36,377 nt of DNA from Arcobacter sp. (GTDB lineage: Bacteria; Campylobacterota; Campylobacteria; Campylobacterales; Arcobacteraceae), in NCBI GenBank assembly GCA_015663165.1, contig DQSS01000257.1, positions 1 through 36,377 of the forward strand, in the 5' to 3' direction. The notes under the pieces were generated by a model that had not been told where the DNA came from, did no database searches, and saw only the letters and a list, made by a program, of their open reading frames with translations. Positions 25,976 through 35,773 of the stretch are shown here, piece by piece. How positions within the stretch are numbered: position 1 is the first letter of the stretch; every line of letters begins with the position of its first letter. A program made the translations under genes and the position numbers.

Positions 25976-28531
25976 ATGAATATCAGAAAAGAATTTTTAG
26001 ATTTTTTTGCTTCAAAAGAACACAATATAATCAAAAGTGCACCGCTAGTGCCAAGTGATGCTACACTACTATTTGTAAATGCAGGTATGGTTCAGTTTAA
26101 AGATATTTTTATAGGTGCAGTACCAGTTCCTTCAACTCCAAGAGCCACATCATGTCAGCTTTGTATAAGAGCTGGTGGAAAACATAATGACTTAGAAAAT
26201 GTAGGATATACAGCTAGACATCATACTTTATTTGAGATGCTTGGTAACTTTTCTTTTGGAGATTATTTTAAAGAAGAAGCTATTTCTAATGCTTGGGAAT
26301 TTATAACTAAAAACTTAGATTTACCTATAGATAAACTTTGGGTAACTGTACATGATAATGATGATGAAGCATACGACTTATGGAAAAAGCACATAAGTGA
26401 AGATAGAATCATGAGATTTGGAGATAAAGATAACTTCTGGTCTATGGGAGATACTGGTGCATGTGGACCTTGTAGTGAAATATTTTATGATCAAGGGGCT
26501 GAAAATTTTAATGGGTCTGAAGATAAAATGGGTGGAGAAGGTGATAGATTTTTAGAGATATGGAATCTTGTATTTATGCAGTATGACAGACAAAAAGATG
26601 GAACATTAGAGCCTTTACCAAAACCTTCAATTGATACAGGTATGGGACTTGAAAGAGTTGTTGCTATAAAAGAGGGTGTACTAAATAACTTTGATTCTTC
26701 ACAGTTTAAGCCATTGATTGAAAAAATAGAATCAATAAGCGAATCTAAAATAACAAAAGAAAATGTTGGAAGTTTTAGGGTAATAGCAGACCATGTAAGA
26801 ACTGTAGCATTTATGTTAAGCCAAGGAATACTATTTGATAAAGTAGGGCGTGGTTATGTTGCTAGAAGAATTTTAAGAAGAGCTGTTAGACATGGATATT
26901 TGCTAGGATTTAGAAAAGCATTTATGGGTCAAATTATAGAGCAACTTATATCTATGATGGGTGAAACTTATTCTGATTTAGTAGAAAAACATGACTTTAT
27001 ACAAGAGCAAGTAAAACTTGAAGAAGATAGATTCTTTAAAACTATTGCAAGTGGTATGCAACTATTCAATGAAGAGTTAAAAAATACTAAAGATGTATTC
27101 TCTGGACAAACGGCATTCTTATTATATGATACTCATGGTTTCCCTTTAGATTTAACAGAAGATATGTTAAGAGAAAAGAATATGACAGTTGATAATGATA
27201 TGTTTGATACTTGTATGGCAGAACAAAAAGCAAAAGCAAAATCAGCATGGAAAGGTAGTGGGGATGAAGCAAGCAATGGCGACTTTAAAAAACTACTTGA
27301 TACAGTTGGAGTAAATGAATTTATAGGATATGAAAATGTACAATCAAAAAGTAAAATTGTAGCAATACTAGATGAGAATTTTAAAGAGATAAATATCTTA
27401 AATACAAACCAAAGTGGTTGGGTAATGTTAGATAAAACTCCATTTTATGCAACTTCAGGTGGACAAAATGGTGATATAGGTGCATTAGAAGATGCTGAGC
27501 ATATAGCAACAATAAGTGAAACTAAAAAATTCTTTGGAATGAATATGTCAAAAGTAGAAGTTGCAAACTCTACATTGAGTGTTGGAGAAGTTGTAGATGC
27601 TGTGGTTGTATCAAGAGATGAAGTTTCAAAACATCATAGTGCTACTCATTTATTACAAAGTGCATTAAAAATTGTTTTAGGAGATACTGTTTCTCAAGCT
27701 GGTTCTTTAAATGATGATAAAAGATTAAGATTTGACTTTACATATCCGAAGGCACTTACTAAAGAACAACTTATAGAAGTACAAGATTTAGTAAACTCTT
27801 CAATTGCACATAATATAGTAGGGACTACTGAAGAACTAAATATTGAAGATGCTAAGAAAAAAGGTGCTATTGCTATGTTTGGTGAAAAATATGGTGATAC
27901 AGTTAGAGTTGTAGAGTTTGGAGATATGAGTGTTGAGTTCTGTGGGGGAACACATGTAAAAAATACAGGACATATTGGTAGCTTTTATATTACTAAAGAA
28001 AGTGGTGTTAGTGCAGGAGTTAGAAGAATTGAAGCAGTATGTGGACTTTCTGCAATCAATCATGCATCTAATGCTTTAGATAAATTAAGTAAAATAGAAC
28101 TTGAAGTAAAAAATAAAGATATTGTTCAAGGTATAAATAAACTAAAAGAACAAATAAAATCATTAAAAGTAGAACTAAATGAAGCACATTCAAATGTATC
28201 AACTCCACTAGAAGAACTAGAAATAAATGGTACAAAAGTAATAGTTGATATAGTTACAAATGGTGATATTAAAAAACTAGTAGATGATATGAAAAATGCA
28301 AATGAAAGTGTTGCTATACTTTTACTTCAAGCAAAAGGCGATAAAGTTATGCTTGTAAGTGGAGTGAAAAATGCATCTATTAAAGCTGGTGATTGGATAA
28401 AAGCTGTTGCTCCAATTGTTGGTGGTGGAGGTGGTGGTAGACCAGACTTTGCACAAGCAGGTGGAAAAGATGCTTCTAAGATAAATGAAGCAAAAGAAGT
28501 TGCTTTAAATTTTGCAAAAGAAAGTATATAA
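25976..28531 (+). CDS. alaS: Alanine--tRNA ligase
   Basis: Charges tRNA-Ala and edits mischarged Ser/Gly. Domains in order: class II catalytic core (1 to about 240, with [27 protein letters not shown] and GMGLERV), the tRNA-recognition domain, and the editing domain with the zinc set HHSATH and CGGTH. A coiled coil and the C-terminal C-Ala domain ending in the glycine-rich [15 protein letters not shown] follow. The 851-residue length is slightly under E. coli (876). The ribosome site is weak (GGACAAT). It is the first gene of a plus-strand unit with two membrane proteins; the next start is 4 bp after its stop. Confidence 0.98.
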   Translation: MNIRKEFLDFFASKEHNIIKSAPLVPSDATLLFVNAGMVQFKDIFIGAVPVPSTPRATSCQLCIRAGGKHNDLENVGYTARHHTLFEMLGNFSFGDYFKEEAISNAWEFITKNLDLPIDKLWVTVHDNDDEAYDLWKKHISEDRIMRFGDKDNFWSMGDTGACGPCSEIFYDQGAENFNGSEDKMGGEGDRFLEIWNLVFMQYDRQKDGTLEPLPKPSIDTGMGLERVVAIKEGVLNNFDSSQFKPLIEKIESISESKITKENVGSFRVIADHVRTVAFMLSQGILFDKVGRGYVARRILRRAVRHGYLLGFRKAFMGQIIEQLISMMGETYSDLVEKHDFIQEQVKLEEDRFFKTIASGMQLFNEELKNTKDVFSGQTAFLLYDTHGFPLDLTEDMLREKNMTVDNDMFDTCMAEQKAKAKSAWKGSGDEASNGDFKKLLDTVGVNEFIGYENVQSKSKIVAILDENFKEINILNTNQSGWVMLDKTPFYATSGGQNGDIGALEDAEHIATISETKKFFGMNMSKVEVANSTLSVGEVVDAVVVSRDEVSKHHSATHLLQSALKIVLGDTVSQAGSLNDDKRLRFDFTYPKALTKEQLIEVQDLVNSSIAHNIVGTTEELNIEDAKKKGAIAMFGEKYGDTVRVVEFGDMSVEFCGGTHVKNTGHIGSFYITKESGVSAGVRRIEAVCGLSAINHASNALDKLSKIELEVKNKDIVQGINKLKEQIKSLKVELNEAHSNVSTPLEELEINGTKVIVDIVTNGDIKKLVDDMKNANESVAILLLQAKGDKVMLVSGVKNASIKAGDWIKAVAPIVGGGGGGRPDFAQAGGKDASKINEAKEVALNFAKESI

Positions 28532-28535
28532 GTAG

Positions 28536-29504
28536 ATGATAAAAGGTCTTGCCTTATCAAGTGCATTAGCACTTGTAGCTTATTTTCTATCTTTTTATAT
28601 AAGTATAGGTGCTGTTGCTATTGCAATTATACTTGGAATATTATATTCAAATATCGTAAAAATTTCTTCAGCTTATAATAGTGGAATCACATATTCTGAA
28701 AAATCTATTTTAGCATTTGCTATTATGCTTCTTGGAATCAATCTTGACTTCTCAATTTTAGCTTCTTTAGGTATTAGTACAATGTTACTTATTGTTTTAG
28801 GTATGGCTGTTACAATTTTCTCTACACTTTTTATATCAAAAATATTTAATATAGATAAAAAATTTGCACTTATGCTTGGTATTGGAAATGGTGTATGTGG
28901 AGCAAGTGCAATTGGAGCAACTAAAGGTATTGTACAAGCAAAAGAAGATGAGGTTGGAATATCTATTGCAGTTGTAAACTTCTTGGGAACTATTGGAATA
29001 TTTTTAGTTCCATTTGTCGCATTTGTCTTAGGTTTTGATGATACAAAAGCAGGAATACTTGTAGGAAATACTTTACAAGCAGTTGGTCAAGCAGTTGCAG
29101 GTGGATTTGCTATTAGTGATACTTCAGGAGAAGTTGCAACTGTAGTAAAAATGGGAAGAGTTCTTATGCTTACTCCTTTGATTGTTATTTTGCTATGGAT
29201 ATATGCAACACCTAAAGAAAATGAAAGAAAAGATACAAAAAGTATATTAAAGAATATACCTTTATTTATAATTGGTTTTATTTTTCTATCAATTATAGCA
29301 ACTTTACAAATTCTACCAGAGTTTATTGTAAATATTATTTCTATGATTAGTAAATACACTCTTATAATAGCAATGGCTGCTATAGGTCTAAAAATAAGCT
29401 TTTCAAGTATAAAAGAAAATGGACAAAAAGCACTTATAATAGGATGCATCATTTTTGTAATACAAATAGCCTTTACAAGCGCTTTCCTTTTACTATTCCC
29501 TTAA
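28536..29504 (+). CDS. YeiH-family putative transporter
   Basis: A 322-residue integral membrane protein with about ten hydrophobic segments. The sequence carries signatures of the YeiH/PF03601 (putative sulfate exporter) family: YSEKSILAFAIMLLGINLDF, the GIGNGVCGASAIGAT segment and GNTLQAVGQAVAGG. A charged loop (ATPKENERKDTKS) precedes the last three helices. Family members are proposed exporters of sulfur oxyanions or related anions, but the substrate is not proven. The ATG is 4 bp after alaS, so translation is likely coupled even though the functions are unrelated. Confidence 0.88.
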   Translation: MIKGLALSSALALVAYFLSFYISIGAVAIAIILGILYSNIVKISSAYNSGITYSEKSILAFAIMLLGINLDFSILASLGISTMLLIVLGMAVTIFSTLFISKIFNIDKKFALMLGIGNGVCGASAIGATKGIVQAKEDEVGISIAVVNFLGTIGIFLVPFVAFVLGFDDTKAGILVGNTLQAVGQAVAGGFAISDTSGEVATVVKMGRVLMLTPLIVILLWIYATPKENERKDTKSILKNIPLFIIGFIFLSIIATLQILPEFIVNIISMISKYTLIIAMAAIGLKISFSSIKENGQKALIIGCIIFVIQIAFTSAFLLLFP

Positions 29505-29553
29505 GAATCTTTTAGTATCATCCCAAGTTATTTTAATTAAAAAGGATTCTTAT

Positions 29554-30711
29554 ATGTTAAGAGACAACTATTCTCCAATGTATTTTTTATCAGCGCTAGG
29601 CGCTGGTGGTTTATCTGTATCATTCTTTATGTACCTAATGTTTTTAGTACCTCATAAAGGTGTGCCAATGACGACATTTGATTTTGCATTTCCTGCACTA
29701 CTTAAAGGTGATTGGCTTTCTTTTGTTATAGCTTTTTCTTTAGTATTTATACTTGCTTTTGCATTTTTGCATTTTAAACTTCTTATTTGGAATATCAAAC
29801 AATATAAAATGTTTAAATTAACAGACAAGTATAAAAAAATGCTAACTTCAAATGCTGAAGTTACTATTATGGCATTGCCTTTGACATTTGCTATGACTAT
29901 TAATGTTTGTTTTGTACTAGGTGCTTTACTTGTACCTGGTCTTTGGGATGTTGTTGAATACTTATTTCCATTTGCTTTAATCGGATTTGCTGTTGTTGGT
30001 TATTTTGCTTTAAAAATATTTATGGAGTATTTTACACGATTACTTACAACAGGTGATTTTGACTTTACAAACAATAATAACTTATCTCAAATGGTATCTA
30101 TTTTTGCATTTGCTATGATAGGTGTTGGTTTTGCAGCACCTGGTGCTATGAGTCAAAATATCGAGATGAATGCTATAGGTATATTCGGAGCAATATTCTT
30201 TATGTCTATATCTATATTATTAGTTGTATTAAAATTAGTACTTGGATTTAAAAATATGTTTGAACATGGAATTGCAATAGAAGCTAGTCCTTCTTTATGG
30301 ATTCTTATTCCTATATTAACACTTATTGGTATTACATTTATTAGAATCAACTTTGGACTTGACCATCATTTTGATCAAACTTTAGCTAAGTCATCATTAT
30401 TCACACTTACAAGTACATTCTTAGCATTGCAACTTATTTTTGGAATACTTGGTTATAAAGTTATGAAAACTATAGGCTATTTTGAAGAGTATATTGAAGG
30501 TGATAAAAAATCACCAGTTAGTTTTGCTCTTATTTGTCCGGGTGTTGCATTTATGGTATTTGGTATGTTTTTTGTAAACTTTGGATTAGTGGCAAATGGA
30601 ATTATTGAAGCAAACTCTATAGTTTATCTTTTATTTATGCTACCATTTATGTTTGTACAATATAGAACAGTTGTATATTTTGGAAAATTAAAAAGAAAAT
30701 TTGAATTATAG
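29554..30711 (+). CDS. Multi-pass membrane protein, possibly TsoY/SLAC1-TDT-like
   Basis: A 385-residue protein with about ten membrane segments and few charged loops. The N-terminus (FLSALGAGGLSVSFFMYLMF) resembles the first helix of the TehA/SLAC1 (TDT) anion-channel fold. The overall sequence recalls Campylobacterota proteins labelled TsoY family, some of which are reported as selenoproteins. That recollection is unverified. Two cysteines stand out, in INVCFVLG and LICPGVAFMVFG. No in-frame TGA is present, so this copy is not a selenoprotein. An AAAGGA site precedes the ATG. It follows the YeiH-type gene by 49 bp, and the two may form a transport module. Function unknown. Confidence 0.72.
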   Translation: MLRDNYSPMYFLSALGAGGLSVSFFMYLMFLVPHKGVPMTTFDFAFPALLKGDWLSFVIAFSLVFILAFAFLHFKLLIWNIKQYKMFKLTDKYKKMLTSNAEVTIMALPLTFAMTINVCFVLGALLVPGLWDVVEYLFPFALIGFAVVGYFALKIFMEYFTRLLTTGDFDFTNNNNLSQMVSIFAFAMIGVGFAAPGAMSQNIEMNAIGIFGAIFFMSISILLVVLKLVLGFKNMFEHGIAIEASPSLWILIPILTLIGITFIRINFGLDHHFDQTLAKSSLFTLTSTFLALQLIFGILGYKVMKTIGYFEEYIEGDKKSPVSFALICPGVAFMVFGMFFVNFGLVANGIIEANSIVYLLFMLPFMFVQYRTVVYFGKLKRKFEL

Positions 30712-30726
30712 AAATATATATAAGAT

Positions 30727-31269
30727 TTAAGAATTAACACCTTTTATCTTATATGATACTCTATGTAACTCACTAAAGCCATGTATCTTTATAGCTTCAA
30801 TATGTGCTTTAGTCCCATAACCTTTATGTTTTTCAAAACTATATAAAGGATACTCTTTAGCTATATCTTTCATATATCTATCTCTAGTGACTTTCGCTAG
30901 TATTGAAGCTGCACTTACTTCCTGTACACTTTGATCTGCTTTTATCAAGCAATCTAAACCTTCAATACCAAATGTAGTATTTCCATCCATTAAATAACTA
31001 GTAGCCTTTATATTAGACATAATATTTTTAATACTATTTGAAATACATAAAGATAAACCAAGTTCATCAATTTGCTTATTTGTTGTTGTAACTATATGAT
31101 ATGAGCAATTTTCTTTAATGATATCAAATAAAGATTCTCTTTTTTTCTCACTTAATTTTTTACTATCGTTTAAACCATCTATTGGTTTTTTTATCACAAC
31201 TCCAGCAACTGTCATAGGACCAGCAAGTGGTCCTCTTCCAGCTTCATCTATTCCACATAGTATATTCAT
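30727..31269 (-). CDS. rnhB: Ribonuclease HII
   Basis: Cleaves the RNA strand at ribonucleotides embedded in DNA and in RNA-DNA hybrids. Metal-binding acidic residues are D8 and E9 (GIDEAGRGPLAGP), D95 (LMDGN) and D112 (KADQSV). Family motifs NDSKKLS, AASILAKVTRDRYM and HKGYGTKAH are present. At 180 aa it is near the short end of the family. It lies 13 bp after the ATPase gene with a GGA-containing ribosome site, and faces the preceding membrane protein gene with a 15-bp gap and no obvious terminator. Confidence 0.96.
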   Translation of the reverse strand: MNILCGIDEAGRGPLAGPMTVAGVVIKKPIDGLNDSKKLSEKKRESLFDIIKENCSYHIVTTTNKQIDELGLSLCISNSIKNIMSNIKATSYLMDGNTTFGIEGLDCLIKADQSVQEVSAASILAKVTRDRYMKDIAKEYPLYSFEKHKGYGTKAHIEAIKIHGFSELHRVSYKIKGVNS

Positions 31270-31282
31270 CTATTCTTTTCCT

Positions 31283-32356
31283 TTAGTTTGTAAATGCCCA
31301 CTCATAAAATGGAATGATATCACAAGCTATTTCATTTAGGTGCATTGTATCATAATTGCTAATTGTAACTATGGTGATATTTTCTATATACAATCCATCA
31401 ATAGATTTTAAAATCTTATTTGAAATATTAGAAAATAACATTTTATTAAAAAATGGCATTGATATAACAATAGTATTTTCATTTGGCAAATAAAAATCAA
31501 CACCATCCATATAATAGATATTATTAAACTTTGAGTACAGTTCTAAGAAAACCATATTTGTAAATATATTAGCAAATTTCTTTTCATATAAAACAACATC
31601 AATCAAAGCATGATTAAAACAAAATATTTTTTTAACAGCTTTTGGCTGATTATATTTTTGACATAAAAAAATAATAGAATTTTGTTCATACTCTTTTATC
31701 TTATTATAAAAAAAATCTTTTGATATTTTAATATCTTTTTTTAATATACCATACAACCAATAAGGGGATTTTATTTCAGCTGATGATTTTATAAGTAGTT
31801 TTAGTATTTCAAGAGAAGTGGCATTGTTTTCATATAGTTCTAAAAGTTCTTGATTTCTATGTTGTTTTTTAAATTCTTTATATTCTATAATTTCCGCAAT
31901 ATTACCATACTTTAAAAAACTATTAAAACTATTAGTTGTATTTTGATGTTTTGTATCAAATAATATATATTCTTCAAAATCTAAAGGTAATACTTCAAGT
32001 AGTTCAAAATTTTCTAGTTCAAAATTATTTTTTGTACTCAATATTATAGAATCAACTTTTGGTAAAATAATATGGTTGCTATAGTTTTCAATAACTAATA
32101 TCTTAATATCATTAGTATTTATAAATTCTTGAAGGTCTTCTTTTGAAAAATCTAAATATCTAAAATCATTCTCATCTATATATAGATAATTTTTATCTTC
32201 ATTTAATGATAAGTAATCATAAATCAAAAAAGTTTTGCCAGATGATTTAGCACCATATAAAAGTGTATTGTAGTTATTTATTTTAATCTTTCTTTCAAAA
32301 AAAGTAGGAAAATTTATTTTATTGTCATATATATTTTGTAATGTTTTCATAAACAA
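31283..32356 (-). CDS. AAA ATPase of the AAA_14/DUF4143 (COG1373-like) type, divergent
   Basis: A 357-residue protein with a Walker A GAKSSGKT at 35-42. A Walker B-like strand IKILVIEN (84-91) has no aspartate at the expected place. PLDFEEYILFD (125-134) matches the conserved PLSFxEF-type element of COG1373 ATPases. Near the C-terminus YYMDGVDFYLP (281-291) looks like the degenerate nuclease-like core (EVDF) of DUF4143. Members are widespread but their function is poorly understood. The start is ambiguous: TTG at 32356 or ATG at 32350, with AAGGA upstream of both. It is divergent from the S10 operon and cotranscribed with rnhB. Very low GC is seen in this gene, but similar to nearby non-ribosomal genes. 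Confidence 0.75.
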   Translation of the reverse strand: MFMKTLQNIYDNKINFPTFFERKIKINNYNTLLYGAKSSGKTFLIYDYLSLNEDKNYLYIDENDFRYLDFSKEDLQEFINTNDIKILVIENYSNHIILPKVDSIILSTKNNFELENFELLEVLPLDFEEYILFDTKHQNTTNSFNSFLKYGNIAEIIEYKEFKKQHRNQELLELYENNATSLEILKLLIKSSAEIKSPYWLYGILKKDIKISKDFFYNKIKEYEQNSIIFLCQKYNQPKAVKKIFCFNHALIDVVLYEKKFANIFTNMVFLELYSKFNNIYYMDGVDFYLPNENTIVISMPFFNKMLFSNISNKILKSIDGLYIENITIVTISNYDTMHLNEIACDIIPFYEWAFTN

Positions 32357-32421
32357 TTATATAGTATTCCTTTTTAAAAGGAAATAAAATAGCTAATTTA
32401 CCTAGAAATGAACCTATTTCA

Positions 32422-32450
32422 TTGACATCTTAGTATAAATTAGTTATAAT
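32422..32450 (+). promoter_or_regulatory. Consensus sigma-70 promoter of the S10 ribosomal operon
   Basis: TTGACA (32422-32427), a 17-bp spacer and TATAAT (32445-32450), a perfect match to the consensus in spacing and both boxes. Transcription would start near 32457, leaving a leader of about 60 nt before rpsJ. The spacer carries a minus-strand TATACT (32432-32437), which could serve the divergent ATPase gene and compete with this promoter. Confidence 0.88.
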
Positions 32451-32468
32451 CCGCGTTCATACATATCT

Positions 32469-32496
32469 GTTAGGGTGTAATAAAACAAAACCTGAC
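32469..32496 (+). other. Leader hairpin upstream of rpsJ
   Basis: GTTAGG (32469-32474) can pair with CCTGAC (32491-32496), with one G-U pair and a 16-nt A-rich loop, in the short 5' leader of the S10 operon. The E. coli leader is much longer and is bound by L4. Whether this small element is regulatory cannot be told from one sequence. Confidence 0.3.
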
Positions 32497-32516
32497 GAGT
32501 TCTTTAAAGGAAAAAA

Positions 32517-32831
32517 ATGGAAAAAATTAGATTAAAGCTTAAAGCTTACGATCATAGAGTTTTAGATAGATCAGTTGCTTCAATTATTGAAGCTATTAAG
32601 AGAACAGGAGCTGAATTAATTGGGCCAATACCAATGCCAACTAAATTCAGAAGATACACTGTTATCAAATCACCACACGTTAATAAATCGTCAAGAGAGC
32701 AATTCGAGATTAGAATTCACTCAAGAGTTATTGACATTATGTCTGCTACGCCAGATACAATTGATTCATTGATGAAACTTGACTTAGCACCAGAAGTGGA
32801 TGTTGAAGTTAGATCAATGGGAAAAGAATAG
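32517..32831 (+). CDS. rpsJ: 30S ribosomal protein S10
   Basis: Head protein of the 30S subunit, also NusE in transcription antitermination. The 104-residue sequence shows [20 protein letters not shown] and the signature [22 protein letters not shown]. It is full length and the first gene of the S10 operon. An AAAGGA site lies just before the ATG, preceded by a consensus promoter. Confidence 0.98.
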   Translation: MEKIRLKLKAYDHRVLDRSVASIIEAIKRTGAELIGPIPMPTKFRRYTVIKSPHVNKSSREQFEIRIHSRVIDIMSATPDTIDSLMKLDLAPEVDVEVRSMGKE

Positions 32832-32841
32832 GAGGTAAGAA

Positions 32842-33414
32842 ATGGAATTTATTGTTGAAAAAATCGGAATGAGTAGAACTATTACTGTACCTGCTATTGC
32901 TGTAACACTTGTAAAAGTAGTAGAAACTAAAGTATGTGAAGTTACAGACGGAACAGCTATAGTGTCATATGCTAGTGGTAAAAAACTTAATAAGACTATC
33001 GAAGGTCAGCAAAAGAAATATAACTTAAGCAAAGAATTTAATAGATTTGCTACAGTTCAATCTTCTAACACTGAAGCAGGGGACTTAGATACATCGGCAC
33101 TTATTGAAGGTGTTGTTGTTAAATCTACGTTCTCTTCTAAAGGTAGAGGTTTTGCTGGAGCTGTAAAAAGATGGAACTTTGCAGGTGGTAGAGCATCTCA
33201 CGGACATAGAATGGGTAAAAGAACTGGTTCTATTGGTAACGCAGAGTGGCCAGGTAGAGTTCAACCAGGTAAGAAAATGCCAGGTCATTATGGTTGTGCA
33301 ACTACAACACATAAGAATGATATCGTTTCTTTTGATGCAGAAACTGGAATTTTAGTACTTAAGGGTTCTGTTGCTGGTTCAAACGGATCTTTCGGAAGAG
33401 TAAGGATAGCATAA
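32842..33414 (+). CDS. rplC: 50S ribosomal protein L3
   Basis: Early-assembling 23S rRNA-binding protein near the peptidyl-transferase centre. The 190-residue protein carries [22 protein letters not shown] and the [13 protein letters not shown] loop, which includes the normally methylated Gln region of other bacteria. It lies 10 bp after rpsJ with an AGGAGG ribosome site. Its TAA overlaps the rplD ATG by one base. The 190-aa length is shorter than E. coli L3 (209) mainly in the N-terminal half. Confidence 0.98.
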   Translation: MEFIVEKIGMSRTITVPAIAVTLVKVVETKVCEVTDGTAIVSYASGKKLNKTIEGQQKKYNLSKEFNRFATVQSSNTEAGDLDTSALIEGVVVKSTFSSKGRGFAGAVKRWNFAGGRASHGHRMGKRTGSIGNAEWPGRVQPGKKMPGHYGCATTTHKNDIVSFDAETGILVLKGSVAGSNGSFGRVRIA

Positions 33415-34016
33415 TGAGTAAATTAATCGTTTTAAATGATAAATTTGAAGCTAATGGAGAATTAGTTTTAGGTGAAAAATTTGAAGGTATAAACGCGCAT
33501 AACTTACATTTATATGTAAAATCGTACTTATCTTCTTTAAGAGCTAATACAGCTAGAGTTAAAAATAGATCACAAGTTAGAGGTGGTGGTAAGAAACCTA
33601 AGGCTCAAAAAGGATCTGGTGGGGCTAGATATGGATCAAAGAGATCTCCATTATTTGTTGGAGGGGGTCAAGTATTTGGACCAACTGACAGAAACTACAA
33701 CCAAAAAATTAACAAAAAGCAAAAAGTTCTTGCTCTTAACTTTGCAATAAATGCACAAGCTGAGAGAGGAGCTATATCTATAGTTGATTCTGTAAAAGTA
33801 GAATCTGGTAAAACTAAAGATGCAGCTGCAATCGTTAATACAATGAACAAAAGAGATTTACTAATTGTAGTAGAAAACTTTGATGAGCAAACATACTTAG
33901 CGTTCAGAAATATTAAAAACTGTTATGTGATCGAAAAATCAGAATTAAATGCATATTTAGTTGCAGCTTACCATTCAATTTTAATTGAAAAAGCTGTAAT
34001 AGATAGCTTAATATAA
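33414..34016 (+). CDS. rplD: 50S ribosomal protein L4
   Basis: L4/uL4, lining the exit tunnel and in many bacteria an autoregulator of the S10 operon. The 200-residue sequence has [20 protein letters not shown] and [21 protein letters not shown], the extended tunnel loop. The start overlaps the rplC stop as TAATG, so translation is coupled. No unusual feature is seen. Confidence 0.98.
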   Translation: MSKLIVLNDKFEANGELVLGEKFEGINAHNLHLYVKSYLSSLRANTARVKNRSQVRGGGKKPKAQKGSGGARYGSKRSPLFVGGGQVFGPTDRNYNQKINKKQKVLALNFAINAQAERGAISIVDSVKVESGKTKDAAAIVNTMNKRDLLIVVENFDEQTYLAFRNIKNCYVIEKSELNAYLVAAYHSILIEKAVIDSLI

Positions 34017-34030
34017 GTAAGGGTATAAAA

Positions 34031-34312
34031 ATGGCAGATATTACTGATATCAAATCAATAATTTATACAGAAAAAACAATTGAACTTCAAGAACATGGAG
34101 TAATCGTAGTACAAACAAGTCCAAGAATGACTAAAAATGGACTTAAAGAGGTTTTTAAAGAATACTTTGGTGTTACACCTAAAAAAGTAAATTCTTTAAG
34201 ACAAAATGGTAAAGTTAAAAGATTTAGAGGAAAGCTTGGTTCAAGACCAGATTTCAAAAAATTCTATGTTACATTACCTGAGGGCGCTGTAATAGCGAAC
34301 CTTTCAGCATAA
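34031..34312 (+). CDS. rplW: 50S ribosomal protein L23
   Basis: Tunnel-exit protein and docking site for trigger factor and SRP. The 93 residues include [14 protein letters not shown] and the basic [18 protein letters not shown] loop. It lies 14 bp after rplD, with an AAGGG ribosome site overlapping the gap. The order rplD-rplW-rplB is canonical. Confidence 0.97.
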   Translation: MADITDIKSIIYTEKTIELQEHGVIVVQTSPRMTKNGLKEVFKEYFGVTPKKVNSLRQNGKVKRFRGKLGSRPDFKKFYVTLPEGAVIANLSA

Positions 34313-34322
34313 GGAAGTAAGA

Positions 34323-35150
34323 ATGGCAATTAAAAAATTTAGACCAATTACACCTGCTAGAAGATTTATGGCAGTTATGGATTCAGTAGATATTACTTCT
34401 AAAGCAACAGTTAGATCATTACTTGTAAAAGTAAAGGCTCATGCTGGTAGAAATAATAACGGTAGAATCACATCTAGACATAGACAAGCTGGTGCTCCAA
34501 AGCAATATAGAATTATTGACTTTAAAAGAAATAAATTAGACATTCCTGGAACAGTTAGTACAATTGAGTACGATCCTTACAGAAACTGTAGAATTTGTTT
34601 AATTACATATGCAGATGGTGAAAAAAGATATATCTTACAACCAAGTGGTTTAACTGTTGGTACAGTTGTAACTTCTTCAGTTGAAGGTCTTGACATCAAA
34701 TCTGGTAACGCAATGCACCTTATCAATATTCCTGTTGGAACAATGGTACATAATATTGAGATGCAACCAGGTCACGGTGGACAAATCGCAAGATCAGCTG
34801 GTGGATATGCTCAAGTTATGGGTAGAGAAGCTAAGTATGTTATCTTAAGATTACCAAGTGGTGAAATGAGAAAAATTCTTGGTGTTTGTATGGCAACTAT
34901 TGGTATTGTTGGAAATGAAGATTTCTCTAATACTGTAATTGGTAAAGCTGGTAGACAAAGACATATGGGTAAAAGACCTCAAACAAGAGGATCTGCAATG
35001 AACCCTATTGATCACCCGCATGGTGGTGGTGAAGGTAAGACTAACTCAGGAAGACATCCAGTTACTCCTTGGGGAATGCCAACTAAAGGTTACAAAACTA
35101 GAAAGAAAAAAGCTAGTGATAAATTAATCATTTCAAGAAAAAAGAAGTAA
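34323..35150 (+). CDS. rplB: 50S ribosomal protein L2
   Basis: Essential 23S rRNA-binding protein for subunit association and peptidyl-transferase activity. The 275 residues show [15 protein letters not shown] near the N-terminus, [14 protein letters not shown] centrally, and the C-terminal [14 protein letters not shown], which holds the conserved His. It lies 10 bp after rplW with a GGAAG site. Confidence 0.98.
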   Translation: MAIKKFRPITPARRFMAVMDSVDITSKATVRSLLVKVKAHAGRNNNGRITSRHRQAGAPKQYRIIDFKRNKLDIPGTVSTIEYDPYRNCRICLITYADGEKRYILQPSGLTVGTVVTSSVEGLDIKSGNAMHLINIPVGTMVHNIEMQPGHGGQIARSAGGYAQVMGREAKYVILRLPSGEMRKILGVCMATIGIVGNEDFSNTVIGKAGRQRHMGKRPQTRGSAMNPIDHPHGGGEGKTNSGRHPVTPWGMPTKGYKTRKKKASDKLIISRKKK

Positions 35151-35159
35151 GGGTATAAC

Positions 35160-35438
35160 ATGGCAAGAAGTATAAAAAAAGGTCCATTTATTGATTCTCA
35201 CTTAGCTAAAAAAGTAGCTAAAGCAGTTGAGACTGGTGATAAGAAGCCAATCAAAACTTGGTCAAGAAGAAGTATGATTTTACCAGATATGATCGGTTTA
35301 ACATTTACAGTACATAATGGAAGAAATTTCATTCCTGTAAATATAACTGAAAATCATGTTGGTTATAAATTAGGTGAATTTGCACCAACTAGAACATTTA
35401 GGGGCCATAAAGGTTCTGTTCAAAGAAAGGTAGGTTAA
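35160..35438 (+). CDS. rpsS: 30S ribosomal protein S19
   Basis: 30S head protein contacting S13 and the A-site finger. The 92 residues start with [15 protein letters not shown] and include [32 protein letters not shown]-like [13 protein letters not shown] and FRGHKG. It lies 9 bp after rplB. Confidence 0.98.
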   Translation: MARSIKKGPFIDSHLAKKVAKAVETGDKKPIKTWSRRSMILPDMIGLTFTVHNGRNFIPVNITENHVGYKLGEFAPTRTFRGHKGSVQRKVG

Positions 35439-35443
35439 TCTAT

Positions 35444-35773
35444 ATGAGTAAAGCTACATTAAAATTCGTAAGACTTTCTCCGATTAAAGCTAGACTTATA
35501 GCTAGAGAAGTTCAAGGTATGAATGCTGAAGTTGCAATTGCATCTTTAGAGTTTACACCAAACAAAGCAGCTGGAATTATTTCTAAAGTTGTTGCTTCTG
35601 CTGTTGCTAATGCAGGTTTAGAACCTGAAGAAGCAATTGTAACTAGTTGTAGAGTAGATAGAGGACCAGTTCTTAAGAGATTTACTCCAAGAGCTAGAGG
35701 AAGTGCATCACCTAAACATAAGCCTATGGCACACATTTATGTTGAAGTTGCAGCAATAGAAGGAGACAAGTAA
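35444..35773 (+). CDS. rplV: 50S ribosomal protein L22
   Basis: L22/uL22, whose beta-hairpin lines the exit tunnel at the macrolide-binding region. The 109-residue sequence has [19 protein letters not shown], the [20 protein letters not shown] hairpin loop and HIYVEV. It lies 5 bp after rpsS, and its TAA overlaps the rpsC ATG by one base. Confidence 0.98.
   Translation: MSKATLKFVRLSPIKARLIAREVQGMNAEVAIASLEFTPNKAAGIISKVVASAVANAGLEPEEAIVTSCRVDRGPVLKRFTPRARGSASPKHKPMAHIYVEVAAIEGDK

Noticed and set aside
29503-29551. Inverted repeat AAGAATC/GATTCTT between the YeiH-type and TsoY-like genes
   Set aside because: Only 7 bp with a 35-nt loop and no U-tract; it may be chance, although the right arm overlaps the ribosome site region.
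29554-30711. Selenoprotein hypothesis for the TsoY-like gene
   Set aside because: No in-frame TGA occurs in this copy; the relevant position, if any, is cysteine.
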